This document shows positions 42,418-49,834 of a stretch of DNA of 64,000 bases, piece after piece; position 1 is the first letter of the stretch; each line of letters begins with the position of its first letter. Origin of the DNA: PALSA-607 sp963737705 (GTDB lineage Bacteria; Actinomycetota; Actinomycetes; Acidothermales; Acidothermaceae); assembly GCA_963737705.1 (NCBI GenBank), contig CAVTTP010000005.1:186001-250000 (forward strand), given 5' to 3'. The notes beneath the pieces were generated by a model that saw nothing but the letters and a program-made list of their open reading frames with translations, ran no database searches and was not told the DNA's origin. A program made the translations under genes and the position numbers.

Positions 42418-43531
42418 GGGACGCCGATGCGGTCGGGGTTGCAGTGGGCGTGCCGGTCGGCGTCACGCTCGGCTTCGGCGGTGTCGGCGTGGCGCTCGGT
42501 GTCACGGTCGGCTTCGGGCTCACCTTTGCTGTCGGCGTCGCACTCGGCGACTTGCTGGGCTTCGCAGTCGGCGTGGAGCTGAACGAGAAGGTGGGCGTGA
42601 ACGATGCGAGCGGAGAGGCCGTGACAGTCGCGGTCGCGGTCGCCGTTGCTGTAGTAGTGACGGTGACAGTGGGCAACGGCGGCGCGAGAAGTGCTTCGCG
42701 TGGATCGACGCGCGGTGGTTCGACAACAACGCCGACGAGGTCGAGCGTGCTGAAGTCGACGTATGGCTTGACCTGACCGGTCTGCACATCACCAGCGAGC
42801 GGATTGGTCGCCGAGATTACGCTGCCGACCGGCACGCCCCACACGAACGGCGTCTGGTCGAGAGATCCCTGTGTTACCAGGCCATCGCCCACTTTCACGC
42901 GGGCCGTCGGGTCGAGCATCTCCAGACTCATCGCCGAGCGACCGTGGCCCGACACGATTCCCATGGCGTTGTTGGGCAAGCGGACACCGACATTGAACTC
43001 GGGGTCGATCGCGAGCAACACCGTCGACGTCGTCGAACCGACGATCTTCAACCGTCCAACGAGGCCGTCGCCGTTCAGGACGGTCATGTTCGCTTTCAGA
43101 CCGTCACTCGAACCTGCGTCGATTGTCGCCGTCCACTCGAAGCCGTTTCTTGCACTGACCGCAATCACCTGCGCGTACAGCAACTTGTACTGGCCGACGG
43201 CTGACACGTGCAGCAACTGCTCGAGTTCGTTTTCGCGCGCGGTGTCGAAGGGCTGCAACTTCAGTTGCTGTTGAAGGGTGGCGACTTCCTTCTGCAGATC
43301 GGTGACCTTCTTGTGGTTGCTGCCAATGTCGCCGACGGCCTGGACCGCGTGCCGCACCGGTCGCACCACGTCGGCTGCAGCGCGTTCGACCGGGCCGAAA
43401 ACCGACGACGCAGTCCGGCGAATCGACCCGAAGAACCCCCCGCCGCGCGATCGGTAATCGAGGGTGATCAAGGTAAAAGCGGTCAGCAGCAGCAACGCGA
43501 GGACGACGCGGGTGCGGCGACTATCCCTCAC
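42410..43531 (-). CDS. mreC: MreC, rod-shape determining protein
   Basis: A 373-residue bitopic protein: N-terminal membrane helix (RVVLALLLLTAFTLITLDYRS), coiled coil (DIGSNHKKVTDLQKEVATLQQQLKLQ), and two beta-barrels (AQVIAVSARNGFEWTATIDAGSSDGLKANMTVLNGDGLVGRLK ...). It has a C-terminal tail of about 85 residues made of Thr/Pro/Ser/Lys repeats, unusual in length for MreC and likely disordered outside the membrane. It scaffolds the elongation machinery. Confidence 0.92.
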   Translation of the reverse strand: MRDSRRTRVVLALLLLTAFTLITLDYRSRGGGFFGSIRRTASSVFGPVERAAADVVRPVRHAVQAVGDIGSNHKKVTDLQKEVATLQQQLKLQPFDTARENELEQLLHVSAVGQYKLLYAQVIAVSARNGFEWTATIDAGSSDGLKANMTVLNGDGLVGRLKIVGSTTSTVLLAIDPEFNVGVRLPNNAMGIVSGHGRSAMSLEMLDPTARVKVGDGLVTQGSLDQTPFVWGVPVGSVISATNPLAGDVQTGQVKPYVDFSTLDLVGVVVEPPRVDPREALLAPPLPTVTVTTTATATATATVTASPLASFTPTFSFSSTPTAKPSKSPSATPTAKVSPKPTVTPSATPTPPKPSVTPTGTPTATPTASASHG

Positions 43532-43597
43532 AAGCGCACGCGGCGATTCATGAAGACCTCAGACGTGTTGCGCGACACCAGTCCCTGCGTCGGCGGG

Positions 43598-44635
43598 TCA
43601 GCGACCGCGCGGCTCGGAGATGAGAACCTGCTGTAGGGCCTCGAACTCCTCGATGCACTTGCCCGAACCCATCGCCACCGAGTCGAGCGGGCGCTCAGTG
43701 ATGTGGATCGGCATTCCGGTCTCGTGCCGCAACCGCTCGTCAAGGCCCTTGAGCAACGCGCCGCCACCGGTAAGCACGATGCCGCGGTCCATGATGTCGC
43801 CAGCGAGTTCGGGCGGACACTTGTCGAGCGTTGTCTTCACTGCGTCGACGATGGCGTTGACCGGTTCGTCGATTGCTTTACGAATCTCGGCGGCGCTGAC
43901 GACAATCGTCTTCGGCAATCCGCTCACGAGGTCGCGACCGCGAATCTCCGCGTGCGGTTCGTCGGGTGCGGGGAACGCCGAGCCGATCGCCATCTTGATT
44001 TCCTCGGCGGTTCGCTCGCCGAGCATCAACGAGTATTCCTTCTTCACGTAGTTGATGATCGAGCTGTCGAGCTCGTCGCCGCCGATGCGGATGGACTGGC
44101 TCGTCACGATGCCGCCGAGTGAGATGACGGCGACCTCCGTCGTGCCACCACCGATGTCGACGACCATGTTGCCGGTCGGCTCGTGCACGGGCAGGCCCGC
44201 ACCGATCGCCGCCGCCATCGGCTCTTCGATGATGTAGACGCGTCGCGCACCCGCCGCATAACCGGCGTCCTTCACTGCGCGTTGCTCGACGCCGGTGATA
44301 CCGCTCGGCACGCACACGACGACGCGAGGACCGCGCGCGAGGTAACGGCGACGGTGCACCTTCTGAATGAAGTAGCGCAGCATGCGCTCGGTCGTGTCGA
44401 AGTCGGCGATGACGCCGTCCTTCAGCGGACGGATCGCGACGATGTTGCCGGGCGTCCGGCCAATCATCCGCTTTGCTTCGATGCCGACCGCCAAAATGCC
44501 GCCGGTGTTGGTGTTAATGGCAACCACGGACGGCTCGTTCAAGACGATGCCGCGGCCGCGGACGTAGACCAGCGTGTTGGCGGTGCCGAGGTCAACGGCC
44601 ATGTCCCGGCCGAGGAACGACATGTTGGAGGCCAT
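43598..44635 (-). CDS. mreB: MreB, actin-like cytoskeletal protein
   Basis: A 345-residue actin-fold ATPase. The ATG at 44635 (MASNMSFLGRDMAVDLGTANTLVYVRGRGIV) is chosen over 44623 and over a long unsupported upstream extension. Motifs are phosphate 1 DLGTANTLVYV, connect 1 and phosphate 2 (MVVDIGGGTTEVAVISLGGIV), and the adenosine motif GIVLTGGGALLKGLDERL. It guides wall synthesis along the cell side or spore wall. It starts the mreB-mreC-mreD-mrdA-rodA run. Confidence 0.96.
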   Translation of the reverse strand: MASNMSFLGRDMAVDLGTANTLVYVRGRGIVLNEPSVVAINTNTGGILAVGIEAKRMIGRTPGNIVAIRPLKDGVIADFDTTERMLRYFIQKVHRRRYLARGPRVVVCVPSGITGVEQRAVKDAGYAAGARRVYIIEEPMAAAIGAGLPVHEPTGNMVVDIGGGTTEVAVISLGGIVTSQSIRIGGDELDSSIINYVKKEYSLMLGERTAEEIKMAIGSAFPAPDEPHAEIRGRDLVSGLPKTIVVSAAEIRKAIDEPVNAIVDAVKTTLDKCPPELAGDIMDRGIVLTGGGALLKGLDERLRHETGMPIHITERPLDSVAMGSGKCIEEFEALQQVLISEPRGR

Positions 44636-44800
44636 GGATGCTGCAAACCTTCCGATCGACGTACGCGAGAACAGGACTGCTGGACAGCCTGGCCATGCTA
44701 CGCGGTGACCCACCACCTCGGCCAAAACGGCGGGAGCGCTCTCAGCCCGGACCCAGCTTGGTTCAGCTTGAGTTCCGGCTTGGGTTCCGGCTTGGGTGCC

Positions 44801-44892
44801 GAAGTTGATCACGTTAAGCAGCCGTATGGGGCCTGAGGCAGGTACAGACACCTACCTCGGGACCGTCACGGCTCCTTAACGTGATCAACTTC
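44801..44892. repeat. 92-bp inverted-repeat element between ndk and mreB
   Basis: GAAGTTGATCACGTTAAG (44801-44818) and its exact reverse complement (44875-44892) flank an interior that also folds (AGCCGT with ACGGCT; AGGTA with TACCT), so the whole element could form one long imperfect hairpin. There is no U-tract on either side. It resembles a small non-autonomous inverted-repeat element or an intergenic palindromic repeat. A 12-bp tandem repeat (TTCCGGCTTGGG) lies directly to its left, at about 44773-44796. Confidence 0.7.
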
Positions 44893-44932
44893 GAAAGGCG
44901 GAAGGGCGGACGGGCGGACGGCGGGGGGTGCG

Positions 44933-45355
44933 CTAGGCCGACAGCTGCGGGAAGAAGAGCGCGACCTCGCGGGCTGCTGACTCCAGCGAGTCGGAGCCGT
45001 GCACCAGGTTCTCGGTGACGATGAGTCCGAAATCTCCCCTGATCGTGCCGGATGGCGCTTTCACCGGGTCGGTCGGGCCCATCATCGCGCGCCACGTCTC
45101 GATGGCGCGCGGACCTTCAACGGCCGCCGCGACCAGCGGTCCTGAGGTGATGAAGCCGATCAGCGACTCGAAGAAGGGCTTGCCGAGGTGCTCGGCGTAA
45201 TGCTCCTCGGCGGTCGCGCGGTCGAGCGTGCGTAGTTCGAGCGCGACGAGCCGCAGACCTTTGCGTTCGAGGCGGTCGATCACCTCACCGACCAGCCCAC
45301 GTCGGACAGCGTCAGGCTTCACGAGAACGAGCGTCCGCTCCAAGGTGTCTGTCAC
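44933..45355 (-). CDS. ndk: Nucleoside diphosphate kinase
   Basis: A 140-residue enzyme that balances nucleoside triphosphates. It has the N-terminal TLVLVKPDAVRRGLVGEVIDRLE, the GPTDPVKAPSGTIRGDFG segment, and the active-site His in ENLVHGSDS. Length and position upstream of mreB are as expected. Confidence 0.96.
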   Translation of the reverse strand: MTDTLERTLVLVKPDAVRRGLVGEVIDRLERKGLRLVALELRTLDRATAEEHYAEHLGKPFFESLIGFITSGPLVAAAVEGPRAIETWRAMMGPTDPVKAPSGTIRGDFGLIVTENLVHGSDSLESAAREVALFFPQLSA

Positions 45356-45382
45356 GGCGCGGAGCCTACAGAGGTCGAAACG

Positions 45383-46195
45383 TCACCGCAGCAGCAGGAC
45401 GCCGAGCCGCCGGGTCGCGACCGCGACCCCGATCAGCGCCATCGCGAGCAGGTAGGCGATGTTCGCGAAGAGCCCAGGCCCGACATGGCCGAGGGTCAGC
45501 GACCGCTGCACGTCGATGGCTTGGTAGAGCGGCGTCCAGCGCACGATGTCTGCAATCACGCGCGGATACGTCGTCAGCGGATAGAAACTGGCGGAGAACA
45601 AGAACATCGGCAGGATCGCCAGCGTCACCCACTCGAAATCCTGCCAACTGCGCATGAAGGTCGTCGCGGCCATGCCGCAGGCTGCGAACGCGAGCGCCTC
45701 GAGCACCGAAAACGGCAGGCACAGCAGCGCCCACCACGAATGGAACAAGCCCATGAAAGCCATGACCACCAGGAACGCGGCGGAGTAGATGCAGCCGCGA
45801 ACGAGTGCCCAGGTGATTTCACCAGACGCGACGTCGAGCGGGCCGAGCGGCGTCGACAGCACCGCGTCATAGACCTTGACGTACTTCAGCTTCCAGAAAA
45901 TGTTGAACGTCGAATCATAGATAGCGCCATTCATACCGGACGACGCGAGCAGCGCCGGCGCGACGAAGGCGGTGTAGCCCACATGCTGGCCACCCACGTT
46001 CAGATCGGGCACCAAGTGGCCGAGACCGATGCCTATCGAGAACAGGTAGAACACCGGCTCGAAGAAGCCTGACACGAGGATGATCCAGCTGTGTCGGTAG
46101 ACCATCAAGCTGCGTTCGATGAGCACCCGCCCGCGGCGTCCGCCCAATCCCTGCAGAGAACCGACCGGCACCACCCGAGCTACCAGAGTCGCCAC
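45383..46195 (-). CDS. ABC-2 type transporter permease (second copy)
   Basis: A 270-residue protein. I chose the GTG at 46195, 1 base after the stop of the first permease, because the sequence upstream in this frame has no membrane-protein character. Six hydrophobic segments are seen, among them WIILVSGFFEPVFYLFSIGIGLG, VMAFMGLFHSWWALLCLPFSVLEALAFAACG and MFLFSASFYPLTTYPRVIADIVRWTPLYQAIDV. The last is the typical conserved stretch of DrrB/NodJ-like drug or polysaccharide exporters. Confidence 0.85.
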   Translation of the reverse strand: MATLVARVVPVGSLQGLGGRRGRVLIERSLMVYRHSWIILVSGFFEPVFYLFSIGIGLGHLVPDLNVGGQHVGYTAFVAPALLASSGMNGAIYDSTFNIFWKLKYVKVYDAVLSTPLGPLDVASGEITWALVRGCIYSAAFLVVMAFMGLFHSWWALLCLPFSVLEALAFAACGMAATTFMRSWQDFEWVTLAILPMFLFSASFYPLTTYPRVIADIVRWTPLYQAIDVQRSLTLGHVGPGLFANIAYLLAMALIGVAVATRRLGVLLLR

Positions 46196-46196
46196 G

Positions 46197-46979
46197 TCAG
46201 ACTCCGAGCTTGCGTCGGTATTGCCTAATGGCGAGGGCAATGCCGACCGCAGCCCACGCCGCGAGATAGGCGGCATGCCCGAGATCCGCCGCGACGAGAT
46301 GGCCGAGGCACAACGAGCGCACAAGTTCGACGCCGTGCCACAGCGGCGTCGCGTAAGCGATCCAGCGCAGCACCTCGGGCAACTGCGATATCGGGAAGAA
46401 CGTGCCCGAGAACAAGAACATCGGGACGATGCCAAATCTGTTCAGTGCTGCAAATCCGCTGTCGGTTTCGCGCGTGCTGGAGAACGCAACGATCGGACCG
46501 GCGAACGCCATGCCGATGAGCAGGCACGCAGGCCACGCGACGAGCGCGAGCGGTGACTTGATGCCGCCGAAGGCCGCGACCACCGCCAGGTAGATACCTG
46601 ACGCCATCGCGATTCGGGTCGCGATCCACAAGAGGTGACCTATCAGGATGTCGATCGGCATGAGCGGAGTCGCCGCCATTGCGTGGTAGACGCGAATCCA
46701 CTTGAACGATCCGAGCACTGCATACGTCGATTCGGCAGCGCCGACCTGCATGGCCGTTGCGGCCAGCAGGCCCGGGCCGATGAACTGCAAGTAGGTGACA
46801 CCGCCGATTGCCGCACTGCGGTGGACCAGTGAACCTAACCCGACTCCCATGGCCGCGAGGTACAGCACCGGACTCACGACACTGGTGCTGATACTGCCGC
46901 GCCAGGTGCGCCGGTATGCCGCCAACCAGTACCGATAGGAACGGATTGCGGGGAGGGAGGAAATCGAGGTCGACGTCAT
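46197..46979 (-). CDS. ABC-2 type transporter permease (first copy)
   Basis: A 260-residue protein from the ATG at 46979, whose A is shared with the ATPase stop codon (TGATG). It has the same layout as the following permease: VVSPVLYLAAMGVGLGSLV, YLQFIGPGLLAATAMQ, GIVPMFLFSGTFFPISQLPEVLRWIAYATPLWHGVELV. The two permeases probably form a heterodimer with the ATPase upstream. Confidence 0.87.
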   Translation of the reverse strand: MTSTSISSLPAIRSYRYWLAAYRRTWRGSISTSVVSPVLYLAAMGVGLGSLVHRSAAIGGVTYLQFIGPGLLAATAMQVGAAESTYAVLGSFKWIRVYHAMAATPLMPIDILIGHLLWIATRIAMASGIYLAVVAAFGGIKSPLALVAWPACLLIGMAFAGPIVAFSSTRETDSGFAALNRFGIVPMFLFSGTFFPISQLPEVLRWIAYATPLWHGVELVRSLCLGHLVAADLGHAAYLAAWAAVGIALAIRQYRRKLGV

Positions 46980-47917
46980 CAGTCGACCAACGTCCGGCCG
47001 GTGAGACGGAGAAAGACGTCTTCGAGTGTGCTGCGCCGCACGAGCGTCGATACCGCCAGGACACCGCGATCGTTCACCGCGTCGACGCACTCGTCGCCGT
47101 CGTCGGTGTAGAGCAGCACGCGGTCGGGCAGCACCTCGATGCGCGGTGCGAGGCCGAGAAGCTTGTCGGCGCCGATCTCGTTTTCACCGACGGCGAAGCG
47201 CACCTCGACGACGTCGCGAGTGGAGTACTCGTTGATCAACTCGCGCGGCGATCCTTCAGCCGCAATCGTTCCTTTGTCCATCACCACAAGCCGGTCACAC
47301 AACTGCTCGGCTTCGTCCATGTAGTGCGTGGTGAGAACGAGCGTGACGCCCTGCTGTTTCAGACGGAACAATCTGTCCCAGACGACATGGCGGGCTTGCG
47401 GATCGAGCCCGGTGGTCGGCTCATCAAGTAGCAACACGTCGGGGCGGTTGATGAGCGACCGCGCGATGGTGAGCCGACGCTTCATGCCGCCAGACAAGGG
47501 CTCGACCTTGTCTCCTGCGCGGTCGAGCAACTGCACGAAGTCGAGTAGCTCGATGGCGCGCTCGTTCGCCTCTGCTTTCGACAGCCCGAAGTAGCGGCCG
47601 TAGATCAGCAGGTTCTCCTGCACGGTCAACTCGAGGTCGAGGGTGTCCTGTTGCGGTACGACGCCTAGACGGCCCCTGATCGCCGGGCCGTCGCGGTGGG
47701 GATCGAGCCCAAGGATCCGCAACGTGCCGGCCGTCGGCGGTGAGACGCAGCCGATCATGCGCATCGTCGACGACTTACCGGCTCCGTTAGGACCGAGGAA
47801 TCCAAACGCTTCGCCCGGCGCGACGTCGAAGTCGATGCCATCGACGGCGACGAACTCGCCGAACTTCTTGACCAGTCCGCGGGCATGGATCAGCGACTGC
47901 GGTTGCGAATCGGTCAT
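46979..47917 (-). CDS. ABC transporter ATP-binding protein, DrrA/NodI type
   Basis: A 312-residue ATPase. It has Walker A (GFLGPNGAGKSSTMRM), signature LSGGMKRRLTIARSL, Walker B LLLDEPTTGLDPQARH, the H-loop LTTHYMDEAEQLCDRLVVMDKG, and a C-terminal extension as in drug or lipid exporters. With the two permeases it forms a compact exporter operon inserted between ndk and folC. The substrate is unknown. Confidence 0.92.
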   Translation of the reverse strand: MTDSQPQSLIHARGLVKKFGEFVAVDGIDFDVAPGEAFGFLGPNGAGKSSTMRMIGCVSPPTAGTLRILGLDPHRDGPAIRGRLGVVPQQDTLDLELTVQENLLIYGRYFGLSKAEANERAIELLDFVQLLDRAGDKVEPLSGGMKRRLTIARSLINRPDVLLLDEPTTGLDPQARHVVWDRLFRLKQQGVTLVLTTHYMDEAEQLCDRLVVMDKGTIAAEGSPRELINEYSTRDVVEVRFAVGENEIGADKLLGLAPRIEVLPDRVLLYTDDGDECVDAVNDRGVLAVSTLVRRSTLEDVFLRLTGRTLVD

Positions 47918-47970
47918 CCTTGGACGCTACCCCGCGGGGCCACCTTTACCCCAACCGTTTATGCGTCGAG

Positions 47971-48030
47971 CCACCTTAGATTTCGTCAGGCCACCTTAGA
48001 TTTTGTCAGGGCACCTTAGATTTGCTGGAC
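47971..48030 (-). repeat. 20-bp tandem repeat, three copies, across the 3' end of the 48.0-kb gene
   Basis: On the minus strand the sequence AAATCTAAGGTGSSCTGAC is repeated at a 20-base period, three times. The first copy encodes the last residues and stop (KSKVP, TGA) of the membrane gene; the next two lie in the intergenic gap and repeat the stop triplet or a near-copy. Confidence 0.8.
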
Positions 48031-48488
48031 GTCGGCAGCGGGGTAGGGGGCACGCCGACGTACGTCTCGAATTGCTTCGCGCGCTCCAGCGCGGCATCGC
48101 CCAAGCGGATGCACACGACCCAAAGCACAGCGAAGATGCCACCAATCACAAACATGACCGTCACGACAAACCCGCAGGCAATGGCGAGCACCTGCAATGC
48201 ACCACCCGCGACGTAGGCCCACGGTCTGCGAATCATCCCGGCGACGACGATGCAACCAACCGCGAGCGCTCCGCCTACCGACAGCGCCGCGGCAACCGAG
48301 ACGTGGTCTTGGATGACGGCAACGATGATGGCCAACCAGAACACCACAACTTCCATCGCCAGCACACTCGACGTCAGCCGTCGCTTTCCCTTCACCGCCT
48401 CGCGATACATCCGCGCGACATCGTCGCCGTCATACTCCGAAGGCGGCAGCGGCGGCCCGCCGGTCGAGCCGCCCGTTTGCGCGCTCAT
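48006..48488 (-). CDS. Small DUF4233-like membrane protein next to folC
   Basis: A 160-residue protein. A hydrophilic N-terminus rich in Gly, Pro and acidic residues is followed by four membrane helices (SSVLAMEVVVFWLAIIVAVI, VAAALSVGGALAVGCIVVAG, WAYVAGGALQVLAIACGFVVTVMFVIGGIFAVLWVVCIRLG) and a short tail. A four-helix DUF4233-type protein is usual directly after folC in actinobacteria. The start overlaps the folC stop by 4 bases. Function unknown. Confidence 0.75.
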   Translation of the reverse strand: MSAQTGGSTGGPPLPPSEYDGDDVARMYREAVKGKRRLTSSVLAMEVVVFWLAIIVAVIQDHVSVAAALSVGGALAVGCIVVAGMIRRPWAYVAGGALQVLAIACGFVVTVMFVIGGIFAVLWVVCIRLGDAALERAKQFETYVGVPPTPLPTSSKSKVP

Positions 48489-49834
48489 CTCAGCTTCAGC
48501 AGCCGGCGAGCTTCGCCCGCGGTCACCACGGAACCGGTGATCAGCACTCCCCCACCGCCGAACTCGTCCTCGTCGTCCTCATCCGCTCGTTCGACCGCAA
48601 TGCTGATCGCTTCGTCAAGGTGTGTCGTGACATCGACCCGGTCGGCACCGAAGATGTCGATCGCGATTGCTGCCAGGTCATCGGCTGGCATCGAACGGCT
48701 CGAACTGTTCTGCGTGATGACCACGTGCGCAAGGAATCCCTCGAGCACCTCGAGCATGCCGTCGGCATCCTTGTCACCGAGTACCGCAACCACGCCGACG
48801 AGGCGGCGGAAGGCAAACGACTCGGCAAGTGCCGCAACAGTCGCCCTCGCACCGGCCGGATTGTGGGTTGCGTCGACAAGGATCGTGGGCGATGTTCGCA
48901 CAATCTCCAGACGCCCGGGCGACTGCACTGTGGAGAAGGCGGCACGCACGAGATCGGCATCAAGCGGTTCGACGACGCCCGCAAAAGCCTCGACGGCGGC
49001 GAGCGCACACGAAGCGTTCGACGCTTGATAGCCGCCGTAAAGCGGCAGGAACACCTCGTCATACACCCCGTGCAAGCCCCGCAGTGCAAGTACCTGGCCG
49101 CCGACAGCGTTCTCACGCCTGATCACGCCGAATTGAAATCCTTCGCGCAGCGGCTCGGCGCCCACGGACTCTGCCGTCGACACGATGACGTCGATCGCAT
49201 CAGGGTGTTGCGCGGCGACAATCACTTGTTGGTCTGGCTTGATGATGCCTGCCTTCTCGGCCGCGATGGCGGAGATCGTGTCGCCCAAGTAGGCCATGTG
49301 ATCGAGGTCAACAGGTGTGATCACGGCCACCGGCGCGTTCACGATGTTTGTCGCGTCGAGCCGACCACCCAACCCAACCTCGACGACGGCGACATCGACG
49401 GGGGCATCCGCGAACGCCGCGAACGCCATCGCGGTGACGGCCTCGAAGAACGACAGCCGAATGTCACCACTGCTATCAGCCAGCTCGAGAAAGTGCGCGA
49501 CCTCGTCGTAGGTCTGGACGAACAGCGCGGGACTGATCGGCTCGCCGTCGATCGCGATGCGCTCGGTGATCGACTCGAGGTGCGGGCTGGTAAAACGGCC
49601 GGTGCGCAGGTCGAGCGAACGCAACAGAGCATCGATCATGCGGGACGTCGACGTCTTGCCGTTGGTGCCGGCGATATGCACCGAGGGGTAGGCCAGCTGC
49701 GGATCGCCCATCAGATCCATGAGTGCGGTCATGCGACCGGGCTTCCACTCGATACGCGACTCTGGCCAGCGTGCAAGCAACTCGTTCTCAACACGTTCGA
49801 GCTCGAGTGCCTGCTCACTCATAGGGGCAATCAT
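48485..49834 (-). CDS. folC: Folylpolyglutamate / dihydrofolate synthase
   Basis: A 449-residue Mur-ligase-like enzyme that adds glutamate to folates. ATP site: VHIAGTNGKTSTSRMIDALLRS; then GRFTSPHLESITERIAIDGEPI, VAVVEVGLGGRLDATNIV, and LVDATHNPAGARATVAALAE. The start at 49834 overlaps the valS stop (ATGA); an ATG four codons in is also possible. A run of acidic residues (RADEDDEDEFGGGG) near the C-terminus is unusual but lies in a variable loop. Confidence 0.93.
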   Translation of the reverse strand: MIAPMSEQALELERVENELLARWPESRIEWKPGRMTALMDLMGDPQLAYPSVHIAGTNGKTSTSRMIDALLRSLDLRTGRFTSPHLESITERIAIDGEPISPALFVQTYDEVAHFLELADSSGDIRLSFFEAVTAMAFAAFADAPVDVAVVEVGLGGRLDATNIVNAPVAVITPVDLDHMAYLGDTISAIAAEKAGIIKPDQQVIVAAQHPDAIDVIVSTAESVGAEPLREGFQFGVIRRENAVGGQVLALRGLHGVYDEVFLPLYGGYQASNASCALAAVEAFAGVVEPLDADLVRAAFSTVQSPGRLEIVRTSPTILVDATHNPAGARATVAALAESFAFRRLVGVVAVLGDKDADGMLEVLEGFLAHVVITQNSSSRSMPADDLAAIAIDIFGADRVDVTTHLDEAISIAVERADEDDEDEFGGGGVLITGSVVTAGEARRLLKLR

